Of a stretch of 64,000 nt of DNA, positions 9,010-17,741 are shown piece by piece. The DNA comes from JAKPUX01 sp035353815 (GTDB lineage: Bacteria; Zhuqueibacterota; Zhuqueibacteria; Residuimicrobiales; Residuimicrobiaceae). Below the pieces are notes generated by a model. It was not told where the DNA came from. It saw only the letters and a list, made by a program, of their open reading frames with translations, and made no database searches. The translations under genes and the position numbers were made by a program. Positions within the stretch are counted from its first letter, which is position 1; every line of letters starts with the position of its first letter. The stretch lies in assembly GCA_035353815.1 (NCBI GenBank), contig DAOQAG010000002.1:62001-126000 (forward strand), written 5' to 3'.

Positions 9010-11445
9010 CTACTCGCTGCGAATCTCCACAACTCCCTCCTGCAATCCCTCCGCACGGGCGGTCAGCACGATCGTGCCCGCCTGCTCGTTCGCCCGGACC
9101 ACACAAAGACACTTGCCGTTGAAGGCCTTGCGCTGGTCGGCCTTGAAGGACTCCATGCTGGTTTGCAGACCATTGTCAACGCCGGCAATGGTTGCCGGTC
9201 CCTGCAGCGAGAACTTGACCAGAGTATCCGCACGCGGTACCAGCACGCCGTTGGCATCGACAATATCGATGGTGACAAAAGAGAGATCGCGGCCGTCGGC
9301 CTTGATGCGGGCGCGGTCGGCCGTCAGCACGATCCTGGCCGCAGCGCCGGCCGTCTGCACGCGTTCCTCGAGCACCGGGACTCCGCCCTTGTAGGCCACG
9401 GCCTTGAGCGTGCCCGCCGTCCACGGCACCCGCCAGACCAGCTGGAAGGTAGCGGCGGTCTTGACCTTTTTGCCCAGGGAGGTTCCGTTCAGGAAAAGCT
9501 CCACCTCTTCCTGGTTGGTATAGGCCCAGACATCGATGAGTTCACCAGGCTTCCAGTTCCAGTGCGGAAAGAGGTGCAGCATCGGAGCTTTGGTCCATTC
9601 CGCCTGGTAAAAGTAATAGCCATCCTTGGGGAAGCCCGCGAGATCGATCAGGCCGAAATAGGAGCTCCGCGCCGGCCAGGGATAGGGCGTTGGCTCGCCC
9701 AGATAGTCAAAGCCGGTCCAGATGAATATGCCGGAGACGAAAGGAGAATCCCGTACGATCCGCCAGGTATCAACATGGGTGGAACCCCAGGGAACGTGGC
9801 AGTTGTCATAGGCAGAACAGGTCAGATCGGGATTCATCGGCCCGATTTTGTTCCATTCGATCGGCCAGATCCGCACCGAGTCGGAGGGCATGTCGTAGGA
9901 TCCCCGCGTGGCGATCGCCGAGTTGGTCTCGCTGGCGACCAGTTTCAGTCCCGGGTACTGCTTCGGGAAGTTCGGCAGGTCCTTCTCATGATAATTGCGG
10001 CCGACAATGTCCAGGGCACCGGAACGGATGAGGCGGTTCTGCAAGGAGGGATCATTACAGGCCGAGGTGATCGGCCGCGTCGGATCGAGGCCGCGGACGA
10101 TGCCGGCCAGCTCCTGCGCCATGGCGGTGCCGCTGTCGTCCCACTGCTCGGGGATCTCATTGCCAATGCTCCACAACACTACACTCGGGTGGTTGCGGTC
10201 GCGCAGGATCAGATCTTCGAGATCGCGGCGGTGCCATTCATCCCAGTCGAGATGATAGTCGAAGGGATTCTTCTCCATCTTCCACATATCAAAGGCCTCG
10301 TCCATCACCAGAAATCCCATCCTGTCGCAGAGATCGAGCAGCTCGGGGGCCGGAGGATTGTGCGAGGTGCGGATCGCATTGCAGCCCATAGCCTTGAGCA
10401 GCTCGAGCTGCCGCTCGAGGGCGCGCTCATTGACCGCCGCGCCCAGACAGCCGAGGTCGTGGTGATTGCACACACCAAGCAGTTTCATCGCCACACCGTT
10501 GAGGGAAAATCCCTTCTCGAGATCGAAAACGAAGCTGCGGATGCCAAAGCTCGTCTCGCAGCGATCCTCTTCCCCGCCCTGCGCCCGGATCCGGGTGACC
10601 GCGCGGTAAAGGACCGGGCTGGCCACCGACCAGAGCGCAGGCTGTGGTAGTGCCGTTTTCTGCTCGACCGTGGCCGCCGCACCCGGCTGCAGGTTCTTTT
10701 CATCGCGCAGGGTCGCCACCCTCTTGCCGGCAGGATCGACGATATCGGTCTCCACCGTCACCTGCTGCGCCTGTTCCGTGGCATTGCATACCCGCGTCTG
10801 CAGCCGGATCTCCGCCTTTTCCGCCGAAACCACCGGCGTGGAGACCCAGGTGCCCCAATGATCGACGTGGATGCGCCCGGTGACGGTCAGCCAGACATTG
10901 CGATATATGCCCGAGCCGGAATACCAGCGGGAATTGGGCTGCTGCGAATTGTCGACGCGCACGGCCACAAGATTGGCACGGGCGCCGAACCGGAGCCACG
11001 GGGTGAGCTCGTAACGGAACGAGCTGTAGCCGTAGGGCCGCTTGCCGAGGTAATGGCCATTGATCCAGACCTCGGCGTTGCGGTAGACGCCGTCGAAATC
11101 GATAAAGATGCTGCGGCCCGAGTCGCCTGACGCCAGCGCAAAGCTCTTGCGGTACCAGCCGATGCCGCCCGGCAAGGCGCCGCCACCGGTGGTAGCGGGA
11201 TTATTCTGGTCGAAGCTCCCCTCGATGCTCCAGTCATGCGGCAGGTCGAGGGTGCGCCATCCGCTGTCGGCGAAACCGGGTTCCTGGGCGCCGGGAAGAT
11301 CTCCGAGGTTGAATTTCCATGCCTTGGTGAATCGCTCGATACGGCGCGACGGCGCCGCGGGGCCGGCGCAGCCGCTCGCTAGGGCGGCCAACGCCGCCAG
11401 CAGGGCAAATGAGAGAGAGATGGCCATCTTGCGCGGGATTTTCAT
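9010..11445 (-). CDS. Glycoside hydrolase family 2 lipoprotein (beta-galactosidase-like)
   Basis: I chose the ATG at 11445, which has AGAGGA seven bases upstream. A GTG at 11463 is in frame but overlaps the upstream gene's stop. The 811-residue protein has a lipobox (ALASGC, Cys26). GH2 domain order is clear: an N-terminal jelly roll (GIGWYRKSF, then WINGHYLGKRPYGYSSF), an Ig-like domain, a TIM barrel with IRTSHNPPAPELLDLCDRMG, acid/base Glu430 in WSIGNEIPEQ, nucleophile Glu506 in VASETNS, then C-terminal Ig-like domains. It likely removes beta-linked galactose (or a related sugar) from oligosaccharides at the cell surface or in the periplasm. It is co-transcribed with, and 14 bp after, the GH31 gene. 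Substrate specificity within GH2 cannot be read from sequence. Confidence 0.87.
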   Translation of the reverse strand: MKIPRKMAISLSFALLAALAALASGCAGPAAPSRRIERFTKAWKFNLGDLPGAQEPGFADSGWRTLDLPHDWSIEGSFDQNNPATTGGGALPGGIGWYRKSFALASGDSGRSIFIDFDGVYRNAEVWINGHYLGKRPYGYSSFRYELTPWLRFGARANLVAVRVDNSQQPNSRWYSGSGIYRNVWLTVTGRIHVDHWGTWVSTPVVSAEKAEIRLQTRVCNATEQAQQVTVETDIVDPAGKRVATLRDEKNLQPGAAATVEQKTALPQPALWSVASPVLYRAVTRIRAQGGEEDRCETSFGIRSFVFDLEKGFSLNGVAMKLLGVCNHHDLGCLGAAVNERALERQLELLKAMGCNAIRTSHNPPAPELLDLCDRMGFLVMDEAFDMWKMEKNPFDYHLDWDEWHRRDLEDLILRDRNHPSVVLWSIGNEIPEQWDDSGTAMAQELAGIVRGLDPTRPITSACNDPSLQNRLIRSGALDIVGRNYHEKDLPNFPKQYPGLKLVASETNSAIATRGSYDMPSDSVRIWPIEWNKIGPMNPDLTCSAYDNCHVPWGSTHVDTWRIVRDSPFVSGIFIWTGFDYLGEPTPYPWPARSSYFGLIDLAGFPKDGYYFYQAEWTKAPMLHLFPHWNWKPGELIDVWAYTNQEEVELFLNGTSLGKKVKTAATFQLVWRVPWTAGTLKAVAYKGGVPVLEERVQTAGAAARIVLTADRARIKADGRDLSFVTIDIVDANGVLVPRADTLVKFSLQGPATIAGVDNGLQTSMESFKADQRKAFNGKCLCVVRANEQAGTIVLTARAEGLQEGVVEIRSE

Positions 11446-11459
11446 GGTGTTCCTCTTCT

Positions 11460-14306
11460 TCACGGGTTCATGGGGACGGTCGTGGCCGCACCGCTATAGC
11501 GGACGGTGGCGGAGGGCACCGCCGCGAAATCGAGCGGCATCGGATGTTGTTCGCTGACCCAGACGATCTCGAAGGTGCGCTCGCGGAGCATGCCGGGGAA
11601 TTCGCCCTGACGCGCGCCCAGGGTCAGCTTGCGCTCCTTCTCCGACCAGGTGATCGGAAGCGTGGCATATTGCCCCTGCTCATAGTTGTAATTGATCCCC
11701 TCATCCTCATAGAGGGTGAACGAGCCATCCCGGCCGGTATAGACATAAAGGCGGATGGGATCGGCGGGTTTTTCCATCACATACTGCAGCTCCGGGCCGA
11801 AGGGGAGGATCGCCCCTTCGCGCACGTACAACGGGATCTCGCTCAACGGCGCATCCGCGGTAATCTCGCGCCCGCCCGCGATGAATTGCCCCGACTTGAG
11901 CGCATACCAGCCGGTGCCGGCCGGGAGATAGAGCATGCGGGTGCGCGCCATGTAGGTGGTGACCGGATTGACCAGGATCGACGGACCGAACATGTATTGA
12001 TCGCCGATCGCGCGGACCTTCAGGTCCCCGGGGAAATCCATGACCAGGGCGCGCATGAAGGTATAGTCGTGCAGGGTCACCTGTGCGGCCAGGGAGTAAA
12101 TGTAGGGCAGCATGCGGTAGCGCAGCTGATCGTAGGCGAGCATGGCCTGGTAGGCCGGGTGCCCGGCCGGAGCAATGTTAAACATTTCGCGATAGGGATA
12201 CTCGCCATGGACGCGCAGCAGCGGCACAAAGGTTCCGAACTGGAACCAGCGGGCATTGAGCTCGCGCCATTCCTCGAGGTCCTCGGGCTTGACATTGCGT
12301 TCAAAGCGCGGCTCGACCGAGAAACCGCCGATATCCATGGTCCACCAGGGCACACCGGAGAGGTTGAAATTGAGCCCGGCGGAGATCTGCGCCTTGAGAT
12401 CATACCACCGTGTGACGATATCGCCGCTCCAGGTGGCGGCAGCATAGCGCTGCTGGCCGGCGAAGACCGAGCGCGTGAGGATGAAGACCCGCTGGTCCGG
12501 CCGGGTCTCGCGCTGATGCTCGTAAATGCCGCCCGAATGGACCAGGGTGTAGCTGTTGAGGTAACGCGAAGAGGAGCCCAGTCCGGTCGGGCCAATACGC
12601 CGCCGGGTCTCCTCGAGCGAGAGGTTGCTGTGGATGTCCGGTTCGGTGGCGTCGAGCCACCAGGCATCGAAGCCCTTGCTGAAGAGATGGGTATTGATCT
12701 GATCCCAGTAGAGCTGGCGCGCCTCAGGGCGATAGGGGTCATAGAAGGAGCTGGTGTAGCCCGGGCCCACCCAGTCGCGTTCTTTCACCTGGACGTTGCG
12801 GGGATAGAGCCAGCCGCGGTCCGCGAAGGCCTGATAGTTGGCCGTGCCGATGTAGAATTTGGGCCAGACCGAGATCATGATCTGGGTGTGCAGATCCCGG
12901 TGGAGCTGGTCGACCATGCCTTTGGGATCGGGGAAACGGGCGGGATCGAATTCATGGCTGCCCCACTGGTCTTCCTTCCAGTAGAACCAGTCGAGGACGA
13001 TATTGTCGAAGGGGATCTTGCGGGCGCGGAACTCCCGGACGACCGAGAGAATCTCCTCCTGCGAGGTGTAGCGCTGGCGGCTTTGCCACAAGCCGAGGGC
13101 CCATTTGGGCATCATCGGCGCATGTCCGGTGAGGGTGCGATAGCCATGGATCACCTCATCGAGGTTGCGGCCATGGACGAAATAATAGTCGATCTGATCG
13201 CCGATCTGGGACCACAGCGAGAGGCTGTTCGGCGGCGTGATCCGGTCGGGGGGCAGATAGGTGAGGCCGATATAGCCGCCCATGTGAATCCATTCGATGC
13301 GGAGATCATAGCGTTTGCCGGCGATCATCTGCAGGCGCGGCAGGGTGGTCCAGGGCAGCCAGTTCTGGCGGTAGCCGTCGGCGACCAGTTTGCCGTCCAG
13401 CCACATCCGGTAAAAACCGGAGGCATAGAGGCGGAACTTGAACTCGCCGCTCTCCGGCGCTTCGATCAGCCCGGAGTAGCGCACGCTGCCGACCTGCTCC
13501 TTGAACCCGTCGGGATAGGAATCGTTGACATCGATGAATTCGTGGGCGATGCGCGGTTCGGTGCGCTCGGTGAAGAGGTTGGTGAAATCGGTGTTGCGGA
13601 AATACTCGGCGCTGAGGCCGCCGGCAAGCCCCTTCCGGTCATAGAGTTTGAGTCCGGAGAGCTGCTGAAAATCGCGGGTATCACCGAACCGGGTCTGCGA
13701 GGTATTGTCCCAGAGCAGCCCGTAATTCCTGCTCGAAACCAGAAAGGGATTGACGTCGAGGATGTTGAGCTGAAAAAGATCGACATCCTGTCCTTTGTAG
13801 TTCATCATCTCATTCTGCTGCTCGCCGAGGCCGTAAAAGGCCTCATCGGCCGGCGAATGGAAGAGCTGCTGGATGTGGTCGGCCTGCTCTTCCATGACCA
13901 CCGCCGGGGTGAAGATGCGACCGTTGGCGCGCTCGGCCAGGATCAGCTTGCCGGTGCGGTCATAAAAAGAGACGGCCCCGGTGGTCTTGTGGACCCGGAC
14001 GCGGAGTTTGGCGGTGGTCACTTCGAGGTAGAGGCCCCGCTCTTTGACGCGCCAGGCCGGGACGGCTTCGCGCAGCGGCACGCGCATCAGGCTGGGCCGG
14101 GCCGAAAAGGTATCAGCCGGTGAGGCGACGACGCGGATGAGTTCGTCGCCGCAGACCTCGATCTTGAGACGGGCGGTCCCGGAAGCCAGCTTTTTGTCGA
14201 GATGGAGGAGCAGGCCGTCGGGGAGTGTTTCATAGCTGAAGGCGGCAGACGCCAAAGAAAAAAGCAGGGCGGCCGCGAGCAGGATCAGGGTGGGAGCGCG
14301 ACGCAT
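11460..14306 (-). CDS. GH31 alpha-xylosidase with inserted PA14 domain
   Basis: I chose the ATG at 14306, which gives a proper signal peptide (MRRAPTLILLAAALL, then SAAFS) and has GAGGAAAG upstream. The 948-residue protein has the GH31 N-terminal beta-sandwich, interrupted at about residues 226-352 by a PA14 domain (LSAEYFRNTDF, GFYRMWLDGKLV). The (beta/alpha)8 barrel has nucleophile Asp552 in WWLDATEPD and acid/base Asp629 in TWSGDIV. A PA14 insert at this place is known from xyloglucan alpha-xylosidases such as Cellvibrio Xyl31A, where it helps bind longer oligosaccharides. I infer alpha-xylosidase activity on xyloglucan-type side chains. First gene of the two-gene GH31-GH2 operon. Confidence 0.88.
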   Translation of the reverse strand: MRRAPTLILLAAALLFSLASAAFSYETLPDGLLLHLDKKLASGTARLKIEVCGDELIRVVASPADTFSARPSLMRVPLREAVPAWRVKERGLYLEVTTAKLRVRVHKTTGAVSFYDRTGKLILAERANGRIFTPAVVMEEQADHIQQLFHSPADEAFYGLGEQQNEMMNYKGQDVDLFQLNILDVNPFLVSSRNYGLLWDNTSQTRFGDTRDFQQLSGLKLYDRKGLAGGLSAEYFRNTDFTNLFTERTEPRIAHEFIDVNDSYPDGFKEQVGSVRYSGLIEAPESGEFKFRLYASGFYRMWLDGKLVADGYRQNWLPWTTLPRLQMIAGKRYDLRIEWIHMGGYIGLTYLPPDRITPPNSLSLWSQIGDQIDYYFVHGRNLDEVIHGYRTLTGHAPMMPKWALGLWQSRQRYTSQEEILSVVREFRARKIPFDNIVLDWFYWKEDQWGSHEFDPARFPDPKGMVDQLHRDLHTQIMISVWPKFYIGTANYQAFADRGWLYPRNVQVKERDWVGPGYTSSFYDPYRPEARQLYWDQINTHLFSKGFDAWWLDATEPDIHSNLSLEETRRRIGPTGLGSSSRYLNSYTLVHSGGIYEHQRETRPDQRVFILTRSVFAGQQRYAAATWSGDIVTRWYDLKAQISAGLNFNLSGVPWWTMDIGGFSVEPRFERNVKPEDLEEWRELNARWFQFGTFVPLLRVHGEYPYREMFNIAPAGHPAYQAMLAYDQLRYRMLPYIYSLAAQVTLHDYTFMRALVMDFPGDLKVRAIGDQYMFGPSILVNPVTTYMARTRMLYLPAGTGWYALKSGQFIAGGREITADAPLSEIPLYVREGAILPFGPELQYVMEKPADPIRLYVYTGRDGSFTLYEDEGINYNYEQGQYATLPITWSEKERKLTLGARQGEFPGMLRERTFEIVWVSEQHPMPLDFAAVPSATVRYSGAATTVPMNP

Positions 14307-14366
14307 GAATTCTTCCTTTCCTCGATTGGTAAATACAGCAGGAGGCCCGGCGCGGGCCGGCTGTTC

Positions 14367-14396
14367 AATATACAAACAAGAAGTTAAAAAAGCCAA
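14367..14396 (-). promoter_or_regulatory. Putative promoter of the GH31-GH2 operon
   Basis: On the minus strand TTGGCT (14396-14391) and TATATT (14372-14367) are 18 bp apart, matching sigma-70 boxes at 4/6 and 5/6. The same site also reads TTGG-N20-TATATTGA, a loose Bacteroidota-type match. It is 61 bp upstream of the GH31 ATG and back-to-back with the tetR promoter. Confidence 0.55.
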
Positions 14397-14432
14397 GAAT
14401 AATCCTTTGATTTGGCCCCGAATTGTCGTATA

Positions 14433-14461
14433 TTGACAAATGATTCATTATTCACAATACT
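14433..14461 (+). promoter_or_regulatory. tetR promoter with overlapping dyad operator
   Basis: A perfect -35 (TTGACA, 14433-14438) is 17 bp from AATACT (14456-14461). The spacer is itself a dyad: AATGATTCATT at 14439-14449 is a perfect palindrome, extended imperfectly to 14433-14457. An operator inside the spacer is the classic place for autorepression by a TetR-family protein. Its core ATTCATTATT (14443-14452) recurs in front of tolC. The start codon is only about 12 bases after the -10 box, so the leader would be very short. Confidence 0.65.
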
Positions 14462-14473
14462 GAGAACCACTGC

Positions 14474-15079
14474 ATGCGCACCAAAGAAGGCAACAAGGAG
14501 CAGGATATCCTCCAGGCGGCCATCCTGCTTTTCTCCGAAAACGGGTATCACAAAACCAGGATGTCCACCATCGCCGATCAGGCGGGCGTGGCCACTGGCA
14601 GCGTCTATCTCTACTTCGCCAGCAAAGAGGAGATCCTCGACCGCATCTTCCACGATCTCTGGAAGCGCCTCGCCGCGGAGATCGAGACCCTGACACTGCG
14701 CCTGGATCTCGAGCCCGCGCAAAAACTGGACCGGCTCTTCGATTCCATCTTTGGCCTCTTTATCAACAAGCCGGCCCTGGCCCTGGTTTTTGTCAACGAG
14801 CAGAACCACCTCCTGCTCCATCAGGACAACGCCTTTATGCCCTATTATGAACGCTTCCTCGCCATCGCCCAGGAGATCCTGATCGAAGGCACGGAGCAGG
14901 GCATCTTCCGCCAGGATATCGACTTCCGGATCACCCGGCTCTTTTTCTTTGGCGGCATCCGTTACCTGATCCACCAATGGGCCCAGAATCCCGAACAGAT
15001 CTCCCTCACTGGCATCTGCCAGGAAGTAAAAACCATCGTGCACAAGGGCATCCAGGTGCGCGATAGCGACGGTACCTGA
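14474..15079 (+). CDS. TetR/AcrR-family transcriptional regulator
   Basis: The 201-residue product has the TetR N-terminal HTH at residues about 8-55: QDILQAAILLFSENGYHKT, then MSTIADQAGVATGSVYLYF, ending in the conserved KEEILDRIF. The C-terminal helical ligand-binding region is divergent, as usual. It lies just upstream of, and in the same direction as, the TolC-HlyD-ABC-2 operon and divergent from the GH31 gene. Dyads sharing a core precede both this gene and tolC, so it most likely represses itself and the efflux operon, with the transported compound as inducer. Control of the glycosidases is possible because the promoters are back-to-back, but there is no direct evidence for it. Confidence 0.88.
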   Translation: MRTKEGNKEQDILQAAILLFSENGYHKTRMSTIADQAGVATGSVYLYFASKEEILDRIFHDLWKRLAAEIETLTLRLDLEPAQKLDRLFDSIFGLFINKPALALVFVNEQNHLLLHQDNAFMPYYERFLAIAQEILIEGTEQGIFRQDIDFRITRLFFFGGIRYLIHQWAQNPEQISLTGICQEVKTIVHKGIQVRDSDGT

Positions 15080-15180
15080 CCTCGCCTGCGCTGCCCCGTG
15101 CGCACATGGCCCCGACCACTCAAATCCGCAACCGTTCGCACGCACCAGCACCGGCCCGGCGGGGGCCGAACAGCGTCACT

Positions 15181-15208
15181 TTATTAATGTAGAAATATTC
15201 ATTATTAA
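15181..15208. promoter_or_regulatory. Putative TetR operator upstream of tolC
   Basis: Arms TTATTAATG (15181-15189) and CATTATTAA (15200-15208) are inverted with one mismatch around a 10-base AT-rich spacer. ATTCATTATT (15197-15206) is identical to the core in the tetR promoter. This AT-rich patch stands out from GC-rich surroundings and ends 16 bp before the tolC start. Confidence 0.55.
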
Positions 15209-15224
15209 TCCGGAGTCCACTCCC

Positions 15225-16688
15225 ATGTCGTTGATCAAACCAAGTATCGTCACTCTTCTGGCGGCTCTGCTCCTGCCGTCGCTGCTTCCCGCGCAATCGC
15301 TGACTCTCGAGGAGGCGATCCAGGCGGCGCTGCGCGGCAATGAGCGCATCCGCCAGTACGAAGAGCGCCTCCAGCAAAAGCGACAGGCCAACAAGTCCGC
15401 CTGGGGTAACTTTCTCCCCAGCGCCAGGGTGCAGGCGAGCTACAATCACCTCGACGAGCCGCTCGCCATCGACCTCGATCCCATTCGTGAGGCCATCATC
15501 ACCATCCAGGCCGGAAACCAGACCGAGATGGCCAACATCTATACGCTGCTCCAGGGCCAGGCCCCTCTCGGCGCCGCGCAGCGCCAGGCCCTGAACCAAA
15601 AGTATACGGCAACGCTGGATGGCCTGCTGCCGCCCTTCTCGGAGACTCTCAAAAAGCAGGACTATCCCAGCGCCGCCCTGGTCGGGGTGCAGCCGCTTTT
15701 CATGGGCGGCAAATTGATCGCCGCCAAAAAATATGCCTCTGCGGAGGAGGAGGCCGCGTCCGCCGAGCTCGTCCAGACGCGCCATCAGGTTCTCCGGCAG
15801 GCGGCGAGCGCCTATTTCACCGTGGCCCTGCTGCAGCAGGTCGTTGCCACGCGCACCGACGTGCTGGCGGGAATGCAACGCCATCGCCAGGATGCCCAGC
15901 GTCTCTTTGACGAAGGCCTCATCGCCCGCTACCATCTGCTGCGGGCGGAAGTGGCCGTGGCCGATGCCGAGCGCAATCTCCTCGATGACCAGAACAAACT
16001 CGAGCTGGCGCGCATATCGCTGGCCAATACCCTCGGGATGGAGTCCACCTCCCCGCTGGTGGCTGCCGACAGTCTGGTGTTCAACGCCGCCGCCGATTCA
16101 CTCGTCGGGATGAAGCGCTCGGCCCAGGAGAACCAGCCGCTGCTGCAAATGGTTGCGATGAAAAAACGAGCGGCACGGCAGAAATCTGCGGTAGCTCGAG
16201 CCGAATTGCTGCCGGAGGTGGCCGGTTTCGGCAAATATGAGATGTATCCGGAGTATCTCTCGGCCCTGGAGCCGCGCTGGGTCGTGGGCGTGCAGGCCAA
16301 CTGGACGCTGTTCAACGGTTTCAAGCGGATGCATGCTCTCCAGGAGTCGGCGCATCTCGAACGCGAGGTCGAGCATATCCAGAAGGATGCGCAGCAGCAG
16401 GTCGATCTGTGGGTGAACAAGGCATGGCGGGATGCGGCCAATGCCCGCGCGCGCTATGACAAGCTGGCGGCCACGTTGGCGCTGGCGGATGAAAATCTCC
16501 GGCTCAACGACAAGCGTTTCCAGTCGGGCCTGGGCACCTCGTTGGAGGTGGTGGATGCCCGTCTGGCCCAGGAGCGCATCCTTCTGGAGCGCCTGAGCTC
16601 GTTGCACGCCTATTATTCGGCTCTGGCGGATCTCTATGTCGCCGCCGGCAAGCCCGACCAGTTGCTGGCCGTATGGAACCGGCATTAA
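15225..16688 (+). CDS. TolC-family outer-membrane efflux protein
   Basis: The 487-residue product has a signal peptide ending near LLPAQS. The mature start LTLEEAIQAALRGNERI is the standard opening of the outer-membrane-efflux-protein domain. Two halves of long coiled-coil helices follow, the second ending ARYDKLAATLALADENLRL and FQSGLGTSLEVVDARLAQE, which is the conserved second repeat of the family. CGGAG lies ten bases before the ATG. TolC proteins form the trimeric exit duct for tripartite exporters. Genes for the adaptor and two permeases follow directly, giving a complete path except for an ATPase. Confidence 0.9.
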   Translation: MSLIKPSIVTLLAALLLPSLLPAQSLTLEEAIQAALRGNERIRQYEERLQQKRQANKSAWGNFLPSARVQASYNHLDEPLAIDLDPIREAIITIQAGNQTEMANIYTLLQGQAPLGAAQRQALNQKYTATLDGLLPPFSETLKKQDYPSAALVGVQPLFMGGKLIAAKKYASAEEEAASAELVQTRHQVLRQAASAYFTVALLQQVVATRTDVLAGMQRHRQDAQRLFDEGLIARYHLLRAEVAVADAERNLLDDQNKLELARISLANTLGMESTSPLVAADSLVFNAAADSLVGMKRSAQENQPLLQMVAMKKRAARQKSAVARAELLPEVAGFGKYEMYPEYLSALEPRWVVGVQANWTLFNGFKRMHALQESAHLEREVEHIQKDAQQQVDLWVNKAWRDAANARARYDKLAATLALADENLRLNDKRFQSGLGTSLEVVDARLAQERILLERLSSLHAYYSALADLYVAAGKPDQLLAVWNRH

Positions 16689-16740
16689 GTTGCGAATCCC
16701 TGCTTTATCAACCGCCGGCATACCGGCTGGAGGAAATCCG

Positions 16741-17718
16741 ATGAAATCAAGCGCCAAATCCATTTTACTGATCCCGGCCGCCCTGGCCCTGATCGCGCTG
16801 TTGACCCTGACGATTCGCGCCTTCACCGCAAGCAAGGTCGTCCTGACGGGCTTGATCGAGTGTACCGAGGTGGATGTCGCCTGCAAACTTCCCGGACGGA
16901 TCGACAGCGTATTTGTCCAGGAGGGCACGCAGGTTCAGCGTGGCCAAGTCCTGGCGCGGCTGCAGAGCCGCGAGATCGACGCCAAGGTCGAGCAGGCGCG
17001 CGCCTTGATGACCGCCGCCCAGGCCAAATGGGAGATGGCCCGTCATGGCGCCCGTCCCGAAGAAAAGGAACAGGCCGCCAAGGGCTACGAAACGGCAAAG
17101 CACCAGTTCGAGCTGGCGGAAAAGACCTGGAATCGCATCAGCTCGGTCTACCGCGACAGCGTCATTTCAACACAGGAGCACGACCAGGTCGAGTTCCAGT
17201 ACAAGGCGGCCAGGGAACAGCTCGATGCCGCGCATGCCAGATATCAGATGGTGCTCAAGGGGGCGCGCAGTGAGGAGATAGAGGCGGCCGAAGCGCTCTA
17301 CCATCAGGCCGAACAGGGGCTGGCCGAGGCGCGGGCCTACCAGGACGAGGTCCAGATCAAGAGCCCGGTGGAGGGTGAGGTCTACAAGCGCATTGTCGAT
17401 CCCGGCGAGATGGTCGCTGCGGGGTATCCGGTATTTACGCTGGTTGATGCGAAGGATGCCTGGGTGGTTCTGCAAGTGCGTGAAGACCAGATGGCCTCGA
17501 TCCGGAAGGATCAAGTCATGGAGGTCGTTATCCCGGCGCTGGGCACGGGAAGTTACCCCTTCAAAGTGACCTATATTGCGGCGATGGCGGACTTTGCGAC
17601 CTGGCGCGCCACCAATCAAAAGGGCGATTTCGATCTCAAGACGCTTGAGATCCATCTGCGCCCGCAGCAACCCATCGCCGGACTTGTGCCGGGTATGACC
17701 GCACGGGTGACACTTTAG
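16741..17718 (+). CDS. HlyD-family membrane fusion protein
   Basis: I chose the ATG at 16741, which has GGAGG upstream; the in-frame ATG at 16636 lies inside tolC. The 325-residue protein has one N-terminal membrane anchor (ILLIPAALALIALLTLTI). The first half of the biotinyl-lipoyl-like domain follows (GLIECTEVDVACKLPGRI, VQEGTQVQRGQVLARL), then a long alpha-helical hairpin rich in Ala/Glu/Gln. The second half of the lipoyl domain reads IKSPVEGEVYKRIVDPGEMV, and a beta-barrel follows (AWVVLQVREDQM). It bridges the inner-membrane permeases and TolC. Its place between tolC and two ABC-2 permeases matches YhiI/YbhG-type exporters. Confidence 0.9.
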   Translation: MKSSAKSILLIPAALALIALLTLTIRAFTASKVVLTGLIECTEVDVACKLPGRIDSVFVQEGTQVQRGQVLARLQSREIDAKVEQARALMTAAQAKWEMARHGARPEEKEQAAKGYETAKHQFELAEKTWNRISSVYRDSVISTQEHDQVEFQYKAAREQLDAAHARYQMVLKGARSEEIEAAEALYHQAEQGLAEARAYQDEVQIKSPVEGEVYKRIVDPGEMVAAGYPVFTLVDAKDAWVVLQVREDQMASIRKDQVMEVVIPALGTGSYPFKVTYIAAMADFATWRATNQKGDFDLKTLEIHLRPQQPIAGLVPGMTARVTL

Positions 17719-17741
17719 CCAAGCAGATCGGGCACATCCCT

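Noticed and set aside
8968..10650. Open frame of 560 codons on the plus strand
   Set aside because: It mirrors the GH2 gene, whose catalytic motifs are unmistakable. Several similar long shadows (11409-14123, 53097-54449, 61012-63582) were rejected for the same reason.
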